This document shows, piece after piece, positions 23,184 to 31,452 of a stretch of 34,000 nucleotides of DNA. The stretch's first letter is position 1. The number at the start of each line of letters is the position of its first letter. Both the position numbers and the translations under genes were made by a program. The stretch lies in the NCBI GenBank assembly GCA_040752675.1, contig JBFMGF010000006.1, forward strand, positions 1 to 34,000. Reading direction: 5' to 3'. The notes under the pieces were generated by a model. The model did no database searches and was not told the DNA's origin. It saw only the letters and a program-made list of their open reading frames with translations. The DNA comes from Acidobacteriota bacterium (GTDB lineage Bacteria; Acidobacteriota; Polarisedimenticolia; JBFMGF01).

Positions 23184-23903
23184 ATGCTTAAGGATATCGT
23201 ATTAAACGTAGAGCCAAGAGAAGAAATCGGTAAAAATGCTTCTGTGAGGCTTAGGAAGAGAGGACTGATTCCTGCCATTCTTTATGGCATGGGGCAGCAG
23301 GCCGTTCCGATCAGCGTCGATCCCAAGAAGCTCTTGGAAATACTGACATCCGACACGGGAGAGAACACCATCTTTTCCATTCAGGTTAGTGGCAGGGAAG
23401 ATAAGAACACTGTCATGATCAAAGACTACCAGAGAGACCCGGTCCATGAAAACATCATCCATGCTGATTTCATCAAGATAGACCTCAGGGAAGCTATCGA
23501 AGTCGATGTTCCTCTTCAACTCGTTGGTGTTCCACTGGGTGTCAAACAGCAGGGAGGAATCCTTGATTTCATAGTGAGGGAGGTAAGAGTCTCATGCTTC
23601 CCGGCAGACATTCCGGAGAAGATTGACGTCGATGTATCCCAGCTCCTTATCGGTCAGCATCTCAGCATCTCCAGCATCGCGATTCCGGATAAAGTAAAGA
23701 TCCTGGACGAGCCGGAGCAGACGATTGTCGTAGTCAGCGCTCCTAAGATCGAAGAGGTTGCGGCTCCAGCGGCAGCGCCGGTGGAAGAGATGGCCGAGCC
23801 AGAGATCATCAAGAAGGGTAAGGAGGAAAAGGCAGAGGAAGGCGAGAAGGCCGAAGCGAAGGAAGAAAAGGGAGAGGCCAAGGAGAAGAAGGAAAAGAAG
23901 TAG
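23184..23903 (+). CDS. rplY: Ribosomal protein bL25, Ctc (long) form
   Basis: This 239-residue protein has the bL25 5S-rRNA-binding domain (about 1-95: RLRKRGLIPAILYG, QRDPVHENIIHADF) and the Ctc/TL5 beta domain (about 96-190: VPLQLVGVPLGVKQQGGILD, EKIDVDVSQL). A low-complexity tail rich in Ala, Glu and Lys (about 195-239) ends the chain. The Ctc form is the usual one outside gamma-proteobacteria. The tail is purine-rich at the DNA level and supplies the ribosome binding region for pth, which starts two bases after this stop. Confidence 0.95.
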   Translation: MLKDIVLNVEPREEIGKNASVRLRKRGLIPAILYGMGQQAVPISVDPKKLLEILTSDTGENTIFSIQVSGREDKNTVMIKDYQRDPVHENIIHADFIKIDLREAIEVDVPLQLVGVPLGVKQQGGILDFIVREVRVSCFPADIPEKIDVDVSQLLIGQHLSISSIAIPDKVKILDEPEQTIVVVSAPKIEEVAAPAAAPVEEMAEPEIIKKGKEEKAEEGEKAEAKEEKGEAKEKKEKK

Positions 23904-23904
23904 A

Positions 23905-24483
23905 GTGAAAGTAATATTCGGACTTGGAAACCCCGGGCCTGCCTTCGGCAAAAACAGGCACAATTTTGGCTTCATGGTTTTAGATCGGGCTGCCGAACTC
24001 TGGCAGAGAGAATTCGACATCCTTGAGTGCCAGGCGCTCACATCCGCCGTGAGACAATTTAGCGAAGAAGCGTTACTGGCAAAACCTCTCACCTTCATGA
24101 ATACATCTGGAAGATCGGCCGCTTTGCTCCTAGAAAGATACGATCTGGTGCCAAGAGATCTTATCGTAATCTATGACGATATCGATCTTCTGCTCGGAAC
24201 GATCCGGCTGAGGAGAGGTGGGGGAGCGGGATTCCACAGGGGAGTCATTTCCATAATAGAGAAGCTGGGGACGGAAGAATTTCCACGACTGAGGCTCGGG
24301 ATCCTCGGTTCGAAGGGATACGATGACCTTTCTGACTACGTTCTCTCGGATTTTGATGCCGACGAGATGGATGTAGTCGAGGAAACGCTTTACAGGTCAG
24401 TGAAAGCCATGGAAACGATTCTCACGGATGGCTTGGAAGCTGCCATGAGGACTTTAAACGTCAGGACCCAGCGGTTGAAATAG
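23905..24483 (+). CDS. pth: Peptidyl-tRNA hydrolase
   Basis: Pth frees stalled tRNAs by cleaving the ester bond of peptidyl-tRNA. The 192-residue product has FGLGNPGP (Asn9), the catalytic NRHNFGF (His19), KPLTFMNTSG (Asn66) and YDDIDL (Asp91). The GGxxGHNG loop reads GGGAGFHRG, with Arg112 at the position of E. coli Asn114, which contacts substrate. GTG 23905 is the only sensible start; the frame upstream is an Arg-rich shadow of the bL25 tail. It belongs to the prs-rplY-pth operon. Confidence 0.95.
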   Translation: MKVIFGLGNPGPAFGKNRHNFGFMVLDRAAELWQREFDILECQALTSAVRQFSEEALLAKPLTFMNTSGRSAALLLERYDLVPRDLIVIYDDIDLLLGTIRLRRGGGAGFHRGVISIIEKLGTEEFPRLRLGILGSKGYDDLSDYVLSDFDADEMDVVEETLYRSVKAMETILTDGLEAAMRTLNVRTQRLK

Positions 24484-24510
24484 AAGAAGAAAAGGGAGGA
24501 ATACTGAATC

Positions 24511-26643
24511 ATGGAACTGCTAATAAAAATGGCCCCCTTTATAGGGGTAGCAGGGATCATCATCGCTCTCCTCATCTATTTTAATATCAAGAAACAACCG
24601 AGCGGCAATCAGGTCATGTTCCAGATATCCGAGCTGATCCGGGAGGGGGCCATGGCATTTCTGAAGCGAGAGTACAGGATCCTCCTCATTTTCATCATCG
24701 TTGTCATTATTTTCCTTGTCCTAAATATCAACATCTGGACCGCCGGTGCCTTTCTAAGCGGCGCCATGTGTTCCATGCTGGCAGGATTTTTCGGGATGAA
24801 GGCGGCTACTATTGCCAATGTGCGAACGGCTGAGGCGGCAAGAGCCCATGGAAGGGACAGGGCTCTGCTCATCGCCTTCAACGGTGGATCGGTCATGGGG
24901 CTGAGCGTTGCCAGCCTGGGCTTGCTTGGCGTCAGCATATTTTTCCTACTGAAGGGAAAACCTGAAACGGCAAGTATCATCAATGGATTCGCCATGGGAG
25001 CAAGTTCCATTGCCCTCTTTGCAAGGGTTGGTGGAGGGATCTACACAAAGGCTGCCGATGTTGGATCCGATCTCGTAGGGAAAGTGGAAGTTGGAATACC
25101 GGAAGACGACCCTAGAAATCCCGGTGTCATTGCTGATAACGTAGGCGACAACGTGGGTGATGTTGCAGGAATGGGAGCCGACCTCTTTGAATCGTACGTC
25201 GGAGCCATCATAGCATCCATCGCCATCGGATCCACTCTCTTTAAAAAATCGCTCATCTCCCTGGCTGGAAACGACAGCATCACGCCAGAACAGCTCAAGT
25301 ATGTCCTCATGGCTTTTCCCATAACTCTGGCGCTTCTTGGCCTCGTCTCATCACTCATAGGGATATTTTCCATGAAGATCCTCAAAAGGATCGGCTCCCA
25401 GACGGCACTGCGTTATTCCACCTTCATCGCCGCCGGGATATTCCTTACCGCATCTCTAATTGCCACGAGGACGTTTGCAGTGAGCAATAGCGTTTTCTGG
25501 GCTATTTTCGCAGGTTGCATCAGCGGCATCCTGATAGGACTCATAACAGAATATTACACATCATCAAGACCAATTTACAGCATTGCGCGTGCAAGCAAGA
25601 CAGGAGCGGCGACGAACATCATCCATGGACTCGCAGTAGGCCTGGAAAGCTGCGCCCTTCCCGTTCTTGCCATATGCGTGGCTCTTCTGGTGGCGGATAA
25701 AGTTGCCGGCCTCTATGGGATTGGCATCGCAGCAGTCGGAATGCTTGCCACTGTGGGAATCACAATGAGCGTTGACGCTTACGGTCCCATCGCAGATAAC
25801 GCGGGAGGGATTTCAGAACTTTCGCGACTTGGTCCGGAAGTGAGAAAGATCACTGACGGGCTCGATTCCCTTGGAAACACGACGGCAGCTATAGGGAAGG
25901 GTTTCGCCATCGGTTCTGCAGCGCTGACAGCGCTTGCGCTCTTTTCTGCATTCACGCAGGCGGTCGAACAGCGGATCGCCGCGCAACTGGAAACAATGAA
26001 TCCTTCCGCCATGACGGAAGTATGGTATAAATTCAAGAATCTGATTGAGCATGGAGAGTCTCCCATCCAGATCGTTCTCAACGATCCTAAAGTCGTCTCA
26101 GGCATCTTCATCGGCGGGATAATACCATTCTTTTTAGCGGCGCTCACGATGACCTCGGTCGGGAAGGCAGCAGGAAGGATTGTCGATGAGATCAGGAGGC
26201 AGTTCCGGGAGATTCCTGGACTGCTGGAAGGTCTGGAAGGAGCAAAGCCGGATGCCGCGCGCATCGTCGATATATCAACCGCCGCTGCGCTGAAAGAGAT
26301 GATCATTCCTGGCATAACTGCAGTGTTTGCGCCCATCATCGTTGGCTTTGCGCTTGGTCCATCGGCGCTCGGTGGGATGCTGGCAGGAGCCACGGTCAGC
26401 GGTGTCCTTCTGGCATTGACGATGGCGAACGGTGGCGGAGCATGGGATAATGCCAAGAAGGCGATAGAAAAAGGGGAGATACCAGGCGAGGGAAAGGGAA
26501 CGGAAGCGCACAAGGCGGCAGTCGTTGGCGATACGGTCGGTGATCCTTTCAAGGATACGGCAGGCCCCGCGATGAATATTCTGATAAAATTAATGTCCAT
26601 TGTCTCGCTTATTATCGCGCCGCTGCTTGTAAAGTATTTATAA
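24511..26643 (+). CDS. hppA: Membrane-bound ion-pumping pyrophosphatase
   Basis: This 710-residue protein with about 16 membrane helices couples pyrophosphate hydrolysis to export of H+ or Na+. The active-site segments are visible: the acidic [20 protein letters not shown] (signature start near 194), GADLFESY, the mid-protein [12 protein letters not shown] and the C-terminal [14 protein letters not shown]. The segment [16 protein letters not shown], with Ala where K+-independent types carry Lys, indicates the K+-dependent class; this class includes both H+ and Na+ pumps, so the ion cannot be named. A GGAGG ribosome site precedes the ATG. It may recover energy from the PPi released by biosynthetic reactions. 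Confidence 0.96.
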   Translation: MELLIKMAPFIGVAGIIIALLIYFNIKKQPSGNQVMFQISELIREGAMAFLKREYRILLIFIIVVIIFLVLNINIWTAGAFLSGAMCSMLAGFFGMKAATIANVRTAEAARAHGRDRALLIAFNGGSVMGLSVASLGLLGVSIFFLLKGKPETASIINGFAMGASSIALFARVGGGIYTKAADVGSDLVGKVEVGIPEDDPRNPGVIADNVGDNVGDVAGMGADLFESYVGAIIASIAIGSTLFKKSLISLAGNDSITPEQLKYVLMAFPITLALLGLVSSLIGIFSMKILKRIGSQTALRYSTFIAAGIFLTASLIATRTFAVSNSVFWAIFAGCISGILIGLITEYYTSSRPIYSIARASKTGAATNIIHGLAVGLESCALPVLAICVALLVADKVAGLYGIGIAAVGMLATVGITMSVDAYGPIADNAGGISELSRLGPEVRKITDGLDSLGNTTAAIGKGFAIGSAALTALALFSAFTQAVEQRIAAQLETMNPSAMTEVWYKFKNLIEHGESPIQIVLNDPKVVSGIFIGGIIPFFLAALTMTSVGKAAGRIVDEIRRQFREIPGLLEGLEGAKPDAARIVDISTAAALKEMIIPGITAVFAPIIVGFALGPSALGGMLAGATVSGVLLALTMANGGGAWDNAKKAIEKGEIPGEGKGTEAHKAAVVGDTVGDPFKDTAGPAMNILIKLMSIVSLIIAPLLVKYL

Positions 26644-26646
26644 ATC

Positions 26647-26676
26647 AAAGCTCCTTGCTCTTGAGAGAAGGGCTTT
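26647..26676 (+). promoter_or_regulatory. Strong hairpin between hppA and rpsF
   Basis: AAAGC-CCTT-CTC pairs with GAG-AAGG-GCTTT around a TTGA loop, interrupted only by a bulged T (26652) and a bulged G (26657), giving 12 pairs. No U tract follows, so it is less likely to be an intrinsic terminator. The position, 23 bases before the rpsF start, suits a leader structure of the S6 operon. Confidence 0.5.
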
Positions 26677-26698
26677 AAATCCATAAGGAGAATATGCA

Positions 26699-27091
26699 AT
26701 GAGAAGATATGAAACAGTATTTATCGTTTCTCCCAACACTTCTGACCAGGAGACGAACGAGATCGTCTCCTTGCTTGAGCAGGTGATTATCGTGGGGAAC
26801 GGCAACATAGTTAAGACGGATCGCTGGGGAAAAAGGAAGCTTTCCTATCCGATAGAGAAGTTCGAGATCGGGCAGTACTTTCTCTTCTTCTACGATGCCG
26901 AAGGAGCTCTGGTTAAAGAGCTTGAGAGAAAGATGAGGATGCATGAGAAGATCATCCGGTTTCTGACTGTGAGATCGGAAAGCGGCCAGATGCCGATCCA
27001 GCCGACGGACTCAGATTTCCACGTCACCGGGAGTGCTCCCAGAGCCGAGGAAAAAGGAGAGGAGAATAGCAATGAGAACAATAAGAGATAG
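26699..27091 (+). CDS. rpsF: Ribosomal protein bS6
   Basis: A 130-residue bS6, which pairs with bS18 on the 30S platform. [12 protein letters not shown], the [21 protein letters not shown] core (about 41-61) and a C-terminal acidic/Asn-rich tail (about 110-130) are visible. A GGAG site precedes the ATG. Its last 20 bases overlap the start of rpsR, so the two are coupled. Confidence 0.96.
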   Translation: MRRYETVFIVSPNTSDQETNEIVSLLEQVIIVGNGNIVKTDRWGKRKLSYPIEKFEIGQYFLFFYDAEGALVKELERKMRMHEKIIRFLTVRSESGQMPIQPTDSDFHVTGSAPRAEEKGEENSNENNKR

Positions 27092-27332
27092 AAAGAAACC
27101 GGCACAGAGGAGAAAGTTCCTTTTTCAAAGGAAGAAGTTCTGCAGGTTCTGCGAAGAGAAGGTGAGCTACATTGATTATAAGGATGTCAGGATGCTTCTG
27201 GCCTACATACCTGAGCGCGGGAAGATTCTCCCGCGGAGGATATCAGGAACCTGCGCCCTGCATCAACGCGAGCTGCAAACAGCTATCAAGAGGGCGAGGG
27301 CCCTGGCTCTCATACCTTATACAGCCGATTGA
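27072..27332 (+). CDS. rpsR: Ribosomal protein bS18
   Basis: An 86-residue basic protein with [17 protein letters not shown] and the [22 protein letters not shown] core ([25 protein letters not shown]). Cys24, Cys27, Cys61 and His64 form a probable zinc site, so this is the zinc-containing (C+) version. ATG 27072 lies inside the end of rpsF in another frame, with GGAG upstream. Confidence 0.96.
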   Translation: MRTIRDRKKPAQRRKFLFQRKKFCRFCEEKVSYIDYKDVRMLLAYIPERGKILPRRISGTCALHQRELQTAIKRARALALIPYTAD

Positions 27333-27350
27333 TTTAAGAAGGAGAGATCC

Positions 27351-27794
27351 ATGAAGGTCATACTGAGGCAGAACGTCGAGAAACTGGGAAAGCAGGGAGA
27401 AACCGTAAGCGTAAAGGATGGCTATGCGAGGAATTTTCTATTCCCGAAGAAATTGGCCCTTCCCGCCACGCCACAAAACCTGAGATTCATCGACCAGGAG
27501 AAGAGAAGGGTTGCCGTTAAAGAAATCAAGGAAAAGACGGAGGCGGAAGCACTGGCCTCGAAACTCTCGCAGATCTCATTGACCGTCATCAAGAAGGTCG
27601 GGGAGAACGACATCCTCTATGGTTCTGTAACCGCAGCAGAGATCAGCGATCTGCTGAAGCGCGAGGGGATCGAGATCGATAAGAGAAAGATAGAGATCGA
27701 AGAGCCGATTAAGACGCTTGGGATCTTCACGGTTCCGGTGAAGGTCCACCAAGATGTCACAGCAGAGGTGAAGGTCTGGATTGTGAAGGAGTGA
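27351..27794 (+). CDS. rplI: Ribosomal protein bL9
   Basis: A 147-residue protein with the bL9 signature GKQGETVSVKDGYARNFLFPKKLA (about 13-36), the long connecting helix (about 45-75) and a C-terminal domain with LYGSVTAAEI. AAGGAGAG precedes the ATG. It completes the rpsF-rpsR-rplI set. Confidence 0.96.
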   Translation: MKVILRQNVEKLGKQGETVSVKDGYARNFLFPKKLALPATPQNLRFIDQEKRRVAVKEIKEKTEAEALASKLSQISLTVIKKVGENDILYGSVTAAEISDLLKREGIEIDKRKIEIEEPIKTLGIFTVPVKVHQDVTAEVKVWIVKE

Positions 27795-27813
27795 GAAAAT
27801 TTAGAAGGTGAGC

Positions 27814-28272
27814 ATGATTGAAAGAATGAGCTGGACCAAATTCAAGCGTTCCCTCATCTCTATGATCCTGACATGGCTTATTCCGGGAATAGGTCATCTC
27901 TATCTGGGAAAGAAAGGAAGAGCCGTAGTATTCTTCATAGTCGTCCATCTGACCTTCATCCTAGGTTTTGTAGCCGACGGACGATTCTTTCTGGTGGATC
28001 AGAGGCAACCCTTTATGTCCTATCTTCAGACAGCCACGAACATGGCTGCCGGTCCTCTTGACATCGTGGGGAGAGTGTATGTGTATGGCTCTCCTGCATA
28101 TTTTCTACCCGGAGAAGAGGAGGCCAGATCCAGCTTCCTGATGACTAGGATGAGAGAAAGGATGAAGTCACAAGGCTCCGCATATGGAACCGCTTACCTC
28201 CTCACCGCTGGGCTCATGAATCTTCTCCTCATGCTCGATGTCTTCGATATTTCAATAGGGAGGAAAGAATAG
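27814..28272 (+). CDS. Small membrane protein, DUF6677-like
   Basis: The 152-residue product has membrane segments near 15-30, 35-55 and 125-145. It carries LIPGIGHLYLGKKGRA (about 22-37), a motif like that in TM2/DUF6677-type proteins, where a Pro-Gly-x-Gly-H turn joins two helices. Function is unknown. ATG 27814 follows AAGGTGA closely; GTG 27808 is also possible. It is probably co-transcribed with rplI (19-base gap) and with the next two small membrane genes. Confidence 0.65.
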   Translation: MIERMSWTKFKRSLISMILTWLIPGIGHLYLGKKGRAVVFFIVVHLTFILGFVADGRFFLVDQRQPFMSYLQTATNMAAGPLDIVGRVYVYGSPAYFLPGEEEARSSFLMTRMRERMKSQGSAYGTAYLLTAGLMNLLLMLDVFDISIGRKE

Positions 28273-28449
28273 TTGTTTCAGAGTCATTTCATCCACATGC
28301 TTGTCTTTACCGGGCTAGTCTCCGTCTTTTTCGCCTTCCTGACCAGAAATGACAGGAGGGGAAGGCTAAAGGTGGGGATCTACCTAGCGCTTATCATGAT
28401 CACAGCATCCCTCCTTATCGCCTATACACTCTATCCATTCCCAAAGTGA
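28273..28449 (+). CDS. 58-residue membrane protein
   Basis: An open frame starting TTG 28273, directly after the previous stop, and ending at TGA 28447-28449. GGGAGG lies nine bases before the TTG. The product has two hydrophobic helices (about residues 9-24 and 37-51) separated by a basic turn (RNDRRGRLK) and ends in YPFPK. The tight packing between two genes and the good ribosome site argue that it is real. No family is recognised. If TTG is not used, an internal ATG at codon 9 gives 50 residues. Confidence 0.65.
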   Translation: MFQSHFIHMLVFTGLVSVFFAFLTRNDRRGRLKVGIYLALIMITASLLIAYTLYPFPK

Positions 28450-28450
28450 C

Positions 28451-28900
28451 ATGAGCAGGACTCTCAAGGCGATCGTTTTCTGGCTTCCACCAATCTTCTA
28501 TCTTGCCCTGATCTACTATCTTTCATCAATCTCGTATGCAAGATTCGGCGTGAAGGCCCCTGATTACCTGTTGCATTTCCCCGAATATTTTCTCCTCATT
28601 ATCCTTCTTGTAAGGGCCGTTAACTTCGGGCTCAAGAAGAAGGTGGGAATTCTTCCCGTCCTGTTATGCAGCATTTTTTCCATAGCTTACGCGGCATCGG
28701 ACGAGATCCATCAGTACTACGTCCCAGGCAGGGATGCATGCTTCTCCGATTTCCTCACCGACGTCGCGGGGATAGTCGTGGGAGCGCTCTTCATCATCCT
28801 TTATCAGAGATATTCGATCCTCAGATCGCATCGATCCCTCGTTAAGAAAGTTCCTGATCCTTCTCTATTGAAATCCGATCCGGAAAAAGGGCACGAATGA
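28451..28900 (+). CDS. VanZ-like membrane protein
   Basis: The 149-residue product has four hydrophobic segments and the VanZ-family hallmark SDEIHQYYVPGRDACFSDFLTD (about 79-100), in which E-x-H-Q and the D-x-x-x-D pair are conserved. VanZ relatives are widespread small membrane proteins; the founder is linked to teicoplanin resistance, but most members have no known role, and no resistance is implied. It starts one base after the stop of the 58-residue gene, so the three form one unit. The C-terminal 25 residues are polar. Confidence 0.82.
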   Translation: MSRTLKAIVFWLPPIFYLALIYYLSSISYARFGVKAPDYLLHFPEYFLLIILLVRAVNFGLKKKVGILPVLLCSIFSIAYAASDEIHQYYVPGRDACFSDFLTDVAGIVVGALFIILYQRYSILRSHRSLVKKVPDPSLLKSDPEKGHE

Positions 28901-28936
28901 TGCTTTCAGGAAAATAACTGGTTCGATTTATTGGTT

Positions 28937-28952
28937 ATGATGTTAAAATCAT
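28937..28952. promoter_or_regulatory. Dyad upstream of the leu-type genes
   Basis: ATGAT (28937-28941) and ATCAT (28948-28952) form an inverted repeat with a six-base centre, located about where the -35 region of the promoter at 28968 would be. It could be an activator or repressor site; the arms are short. Confidence 0.25.
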
Positions 28953-28967
28953 CTTTGTAGTAAACGT

Positions 28968-28973
28968 TATAAT
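28968..28973 (+). promoter_or_regulatory. -10 box for the leu-type genes
   Basis: A perfect TATAAT lies 23 bases before ATG 28991, with no recognisable -35 at normal spacing. Start of transcription near 28980 would give a leader of about 11 bases. Confidence 0.35.
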
Positions 28974-28990
28974 GCAAAAGGGGAATGGTG

Positions 28991-30049
28991 ATGAGCAGAC
29001 GAATAGCCGTTGTTCCGGGAGACGGGATCGGGGTGGACGTCACGCGGGAAGCCCGGAGAGTCCTGGAAACAGTCTCAATGATCTTCGCCCTTGACCTGAA
29101 GTTTAGCGAATATGATTACGGAGCCGATAGGTATCTCAGGACCGGAGAAACCCTTCCAGAAGGGGCCATAGAAGAATTCAAAACATGCGATGCCATCTTC
29201 ATGGGTGCTTTTGGAGATCCCAGGGTCCCGGACATGAAACACGCCACCGACATCCTGCTCGGTTCTAGATTCAAGCTGGACCTCTATGCAAACCAGAGAC
29301 CCGTCCGGCTCCTCTGCGATCGGTTGTCCCCGCTCAAGGGGAGAGGCAGAGAGGATATAGATTTCGTCGTTTTCAGGGAGAACACGGAAGGTCTCTATGT
29401 GGGATTAGGGGGGATCTTCAAGAAGGGAACTACCGATGAGATCGCGATTCAGGAAGATGTCAACACGAGGAAAGGAGTCGAGCGGATCATCCGTTACGCC
29501 TTCGATTATGCCAGGAAGAATAACAGAACGAAAGTTACAATGAGCGATAAGAGCAATGCTCTCAGGTACGGTCACGACATCTGGCAGCGGGTATTCTGGA
29601 GCGTTTCCAAAGAGTATCCCGGCATCGTAGCTGAACACATGTACATCGATGCTCTTGCCATGCAGATGATCAAGAATCCAGCACAGTTTGAAGTCATAGT
29701 GACCTGCAACATGTTCGGAGACATCATCACTGACATCGGAGCGCAACTTCAGGGCGGATTGGGAATGGCAGCATCTGGGAACATCAATCCTGAAGGGGTT
29801 TCAATGTTCGAGCCGGTCCACGGGTCCGCTCCTAAGTATGCCGGTAAAAACCTTGCTAATCCACTGGGTGCCATCCTGACCGTTCAGATGATGCTCGAAC
29901 ATCTCTCGCTTAACGAACCGGCTTCTCTCGTGGAAAAGGCCGTAGTTTCAGCCATAGAGACCATGAACTGCCCGAGGGAAGTCGGTGGGAATCTCGGGAC
30001 CTCCGAAACTGGAGATTACATCATCTCTTACATGAAAAAAGCATCTTGA
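28991..30049 (+). CDS. 3-isopropylmalate/isocitrate-type dehydrogenase
   Basis: An NAD(P)-dependent beta-decarboxylating dehydrogenase of 352 residues. Visible are VVPGDGIGVDV (7-17), LLGSRFKLDLYANQRPV (89-105, substrate and hinge region), FRENTEGLYVG (128-138), MSDKSNALR, CNMFGDIITDIGA and EPVHGSAPKYAGK. In the family, the residues around 89-96 set the choice among isopropylmalate, isocitrate, homoisocitrate and tartrate; this version does not match the classic LeuB pattern exactly. With leuC and leuD-type genes next door, leucine synthesis (LeuB) is the simplest reading, but a homoisocitrate/lysine-type pathway is possible. ATG 28991 is chosen for AAGGGG seven bases upstream; ATG 28985 is too close to that site. 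Confidence 0.85.
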   Translation: MSRRIAVVPGDGIGVDVTREARRVLETVSMIFALDLKFSEYDYGADRYLRTGETLPEGAIEEFKTCDAIFMGAFGDPRVPDMKHATDILLGSRFKLDLYANQRPVRLLCDRLSPLKGRGREDIDFVVFRENTEGLYVGLGGIFKKGTTDEIAIQEDVNTRKGVERIIRYAFDYARKNNRTKVTMSDKSNALRYGHDIWQRVFWSVSKEYPGIVAEHMYIDALAMQMIKNPAQFEVIVTCNMFGDIITDIGAQLQGGLGMAASGNINPEGVSMFEPVHGSAPKYAGKNLANPLGAILTVQMMLEHLSLNEPASLVEKAVVSAIETMNCPREVGGNLGTSETGDYIISYMKKAS

Positions 30050-30146
30050 TCAAGCAGATATAGTGAAGCTTTTGCTTGAAGCAGGACGCTCATTCTATAT
30101 GGACGTGCAGGTTTGACGAGAGTCTCTAAGTTGAGTGTAAGTCGAT

Positions 30147-31436
30147 ATGGGAATGACGATTTCTGAAAAGATCCTTGCAAAAAAGAGCGGACAGGAAACG
30201 GTAAAGCCGGGTGATTTCGTCATGTGCAAGCTGGACCTTGTCATGGCTACCGACGTAACGGCACCGCTTGCCATTAAGGTATTTCATAGGATGGGCGCAG
30301 AAAAGCCGTTCGATTCCGGGAGAATCATCTTCATCAACGACCACTTCGTCCCGGCAAAGGATATCAAATCAGCGGAGCTGTCTCAGGAGATGAGAGATTT
30401 TGCGAAGAAGCATCACCTCAGATACTACTATGAGGTAGGCAGGGGAGGGATCTGTCATGCCTTGATGCCAGAGGAAGGCCTCATCCTTCCTGGCATGATC
30501 CTCATTGGAGCGGATTCACATACATGCACCGCTGGAGCACTCGGCGCATTTGCCACGGGAGTTGGGAGCACCGATCTTGCTGCTGGTATGGCTCTGGGCG
30601 AGACATGGTTTAAGGTTCCCGAGAGCATCAAGATCGTATTCCATGGGAAAAAGCCCGATTACATCTCCGGAAAGGATATGATCTTGACCGTCATCGGGGA
30701 GCTTGGAGTGGAGGGAGCGATGTATATGGCTCTCGAGTTTTCCGGCGATGCCGTCCGCTCGCTTCCAATGGCGGATAGATTCTCAATCTGCAACATGGCT
30801 ATAGAAGCAGGAGCAAAAACAGGGATCATTGAGCCAGATGAGATCACCTTGCGATATCTTGGCTTGGAGTCAGCATCTGAAGTACAGTCTGGGTCAGAAA
30901 GACGTAAACTGCCTTTTTTGAAGTCAGACAATGATGCCAGGTATGCAAGAACTTTGACCTTCAAGGTTGATAGAATGGAACCACTCGTCGCATACCCATT
31001 CCTGCCTAGCAACGTCGCTAAAGCGTCGAACTTCAAGGACATCAGGCTCGATCAGGTCTTCATCGGATCTTGTACGAACGGATGGCTCGATGATCTAAGA
31101 ACTGCAGCGGCCATCCTGAAGGGAAAGAGGATTCATGAAGGCGTGAGGCTTATCATCACTCCATCAACCGCCAGGACCTTCAAAGAGGCTGTCGCGGAAG
31201 GTCTCATATCAATCTTCTTAGAAGCCGGCGCCGCGGTGACGACCCCGACCTGTGGACCTTGTCTTGGTGGACACATGGGGGTCTTGGCAAAAGGAGAAGT
31301 CTGTCTGGCGACAACCAATAGAAATTTCAAGGGAAGGATGGGAGACCTCGAAAGCAAGGTCTATCTATCCGGAACCGCTGTCGCCGCCGCCTCTGCCATA
31401 ACGGGTCGTATCACAGACCCGCGAGAATTAATATGA
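30147..31436 (+). CDS. leuC: 3-isopropylmalate dehydratase, large subunit (LeuC/HacA type)
   Basis: The 429-residue aconitase-family subunit carries the 4Fe-4S cysteines Cys309 (GSCTNG), Cys369 and Cys372 (CGPCLGG), plus the GADSHTCTAGALGAFATGVGSTDLA signature (about 128-152). Its length is that of the short, archaeal-type and thermophile-type LeuC/HacA group rather than the longer enterobacterial LeuC, and members of this group act on isopropylmalate, homocitrate or methylmalate. With the small subunit encoded next (16-base gap) it forms the heterodimer that isomerises its substrate. The cluster ties this enzyme to Fe-S supply. Confidence 0.9.
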   Translation: MGMTISEKILAKKSGQETVKPGDFVMCKLDLVMATDVTAPLAIKVFHRMGAEKPFDSGRIIFINDHFVPAKDIKSAELSQEMRDFAKKHHLRYYYEVGRGGICHALMPEEGLILPGMILIGADSHTCTAGALGAFATGVGSTDLAAGMALGETWFKVPESIKIVFHGKKPDYISGKDMILTVIGELGVEGAMYMALEFSGDAVRSLPMADRFSICNMAIEAGAKTGIIEPDEITLRYLGLESASEVQSGSERRKLPFLKSDNDARYARTLTFKVDRMEPLVAYPFLPSNVAKASNFKDIRLDQVFIGSCTNGWLDDLRTAAAILKGKRIHEGVRLIITPSTARTFKEAVAEGLISIFLEAGAAVTTPTCGPCLGGHMGVLAKGEVCLATTNRNFKGRMGDLESKVYLSGTAVAAASAITGRITDPRELI

Positions 31437-31452
31437 AAATGGTGGAGATAAG

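Noticed and set aside
23758-23904. Arg-rich upstream extension of pth
   Set aside because: It is the out-of-frame reading of the bL25 tail; GTG 23905 gives the exact Pth N terminus.
25779-26699. 306-codon minus-strand frame opposite hppA
   Set aside because: It is rich in Ala, Pro and Ser, as expected from the complement of a GC-rich membrane protein gene, and lacks any recognisable domain.
30113-30141. Promoter (TTGACG, 17 bases, TGTAAG) ahead of leuC
   Set aside because: Transcription would start at the leuC start codon itself; more likely leuC is read from upstream.
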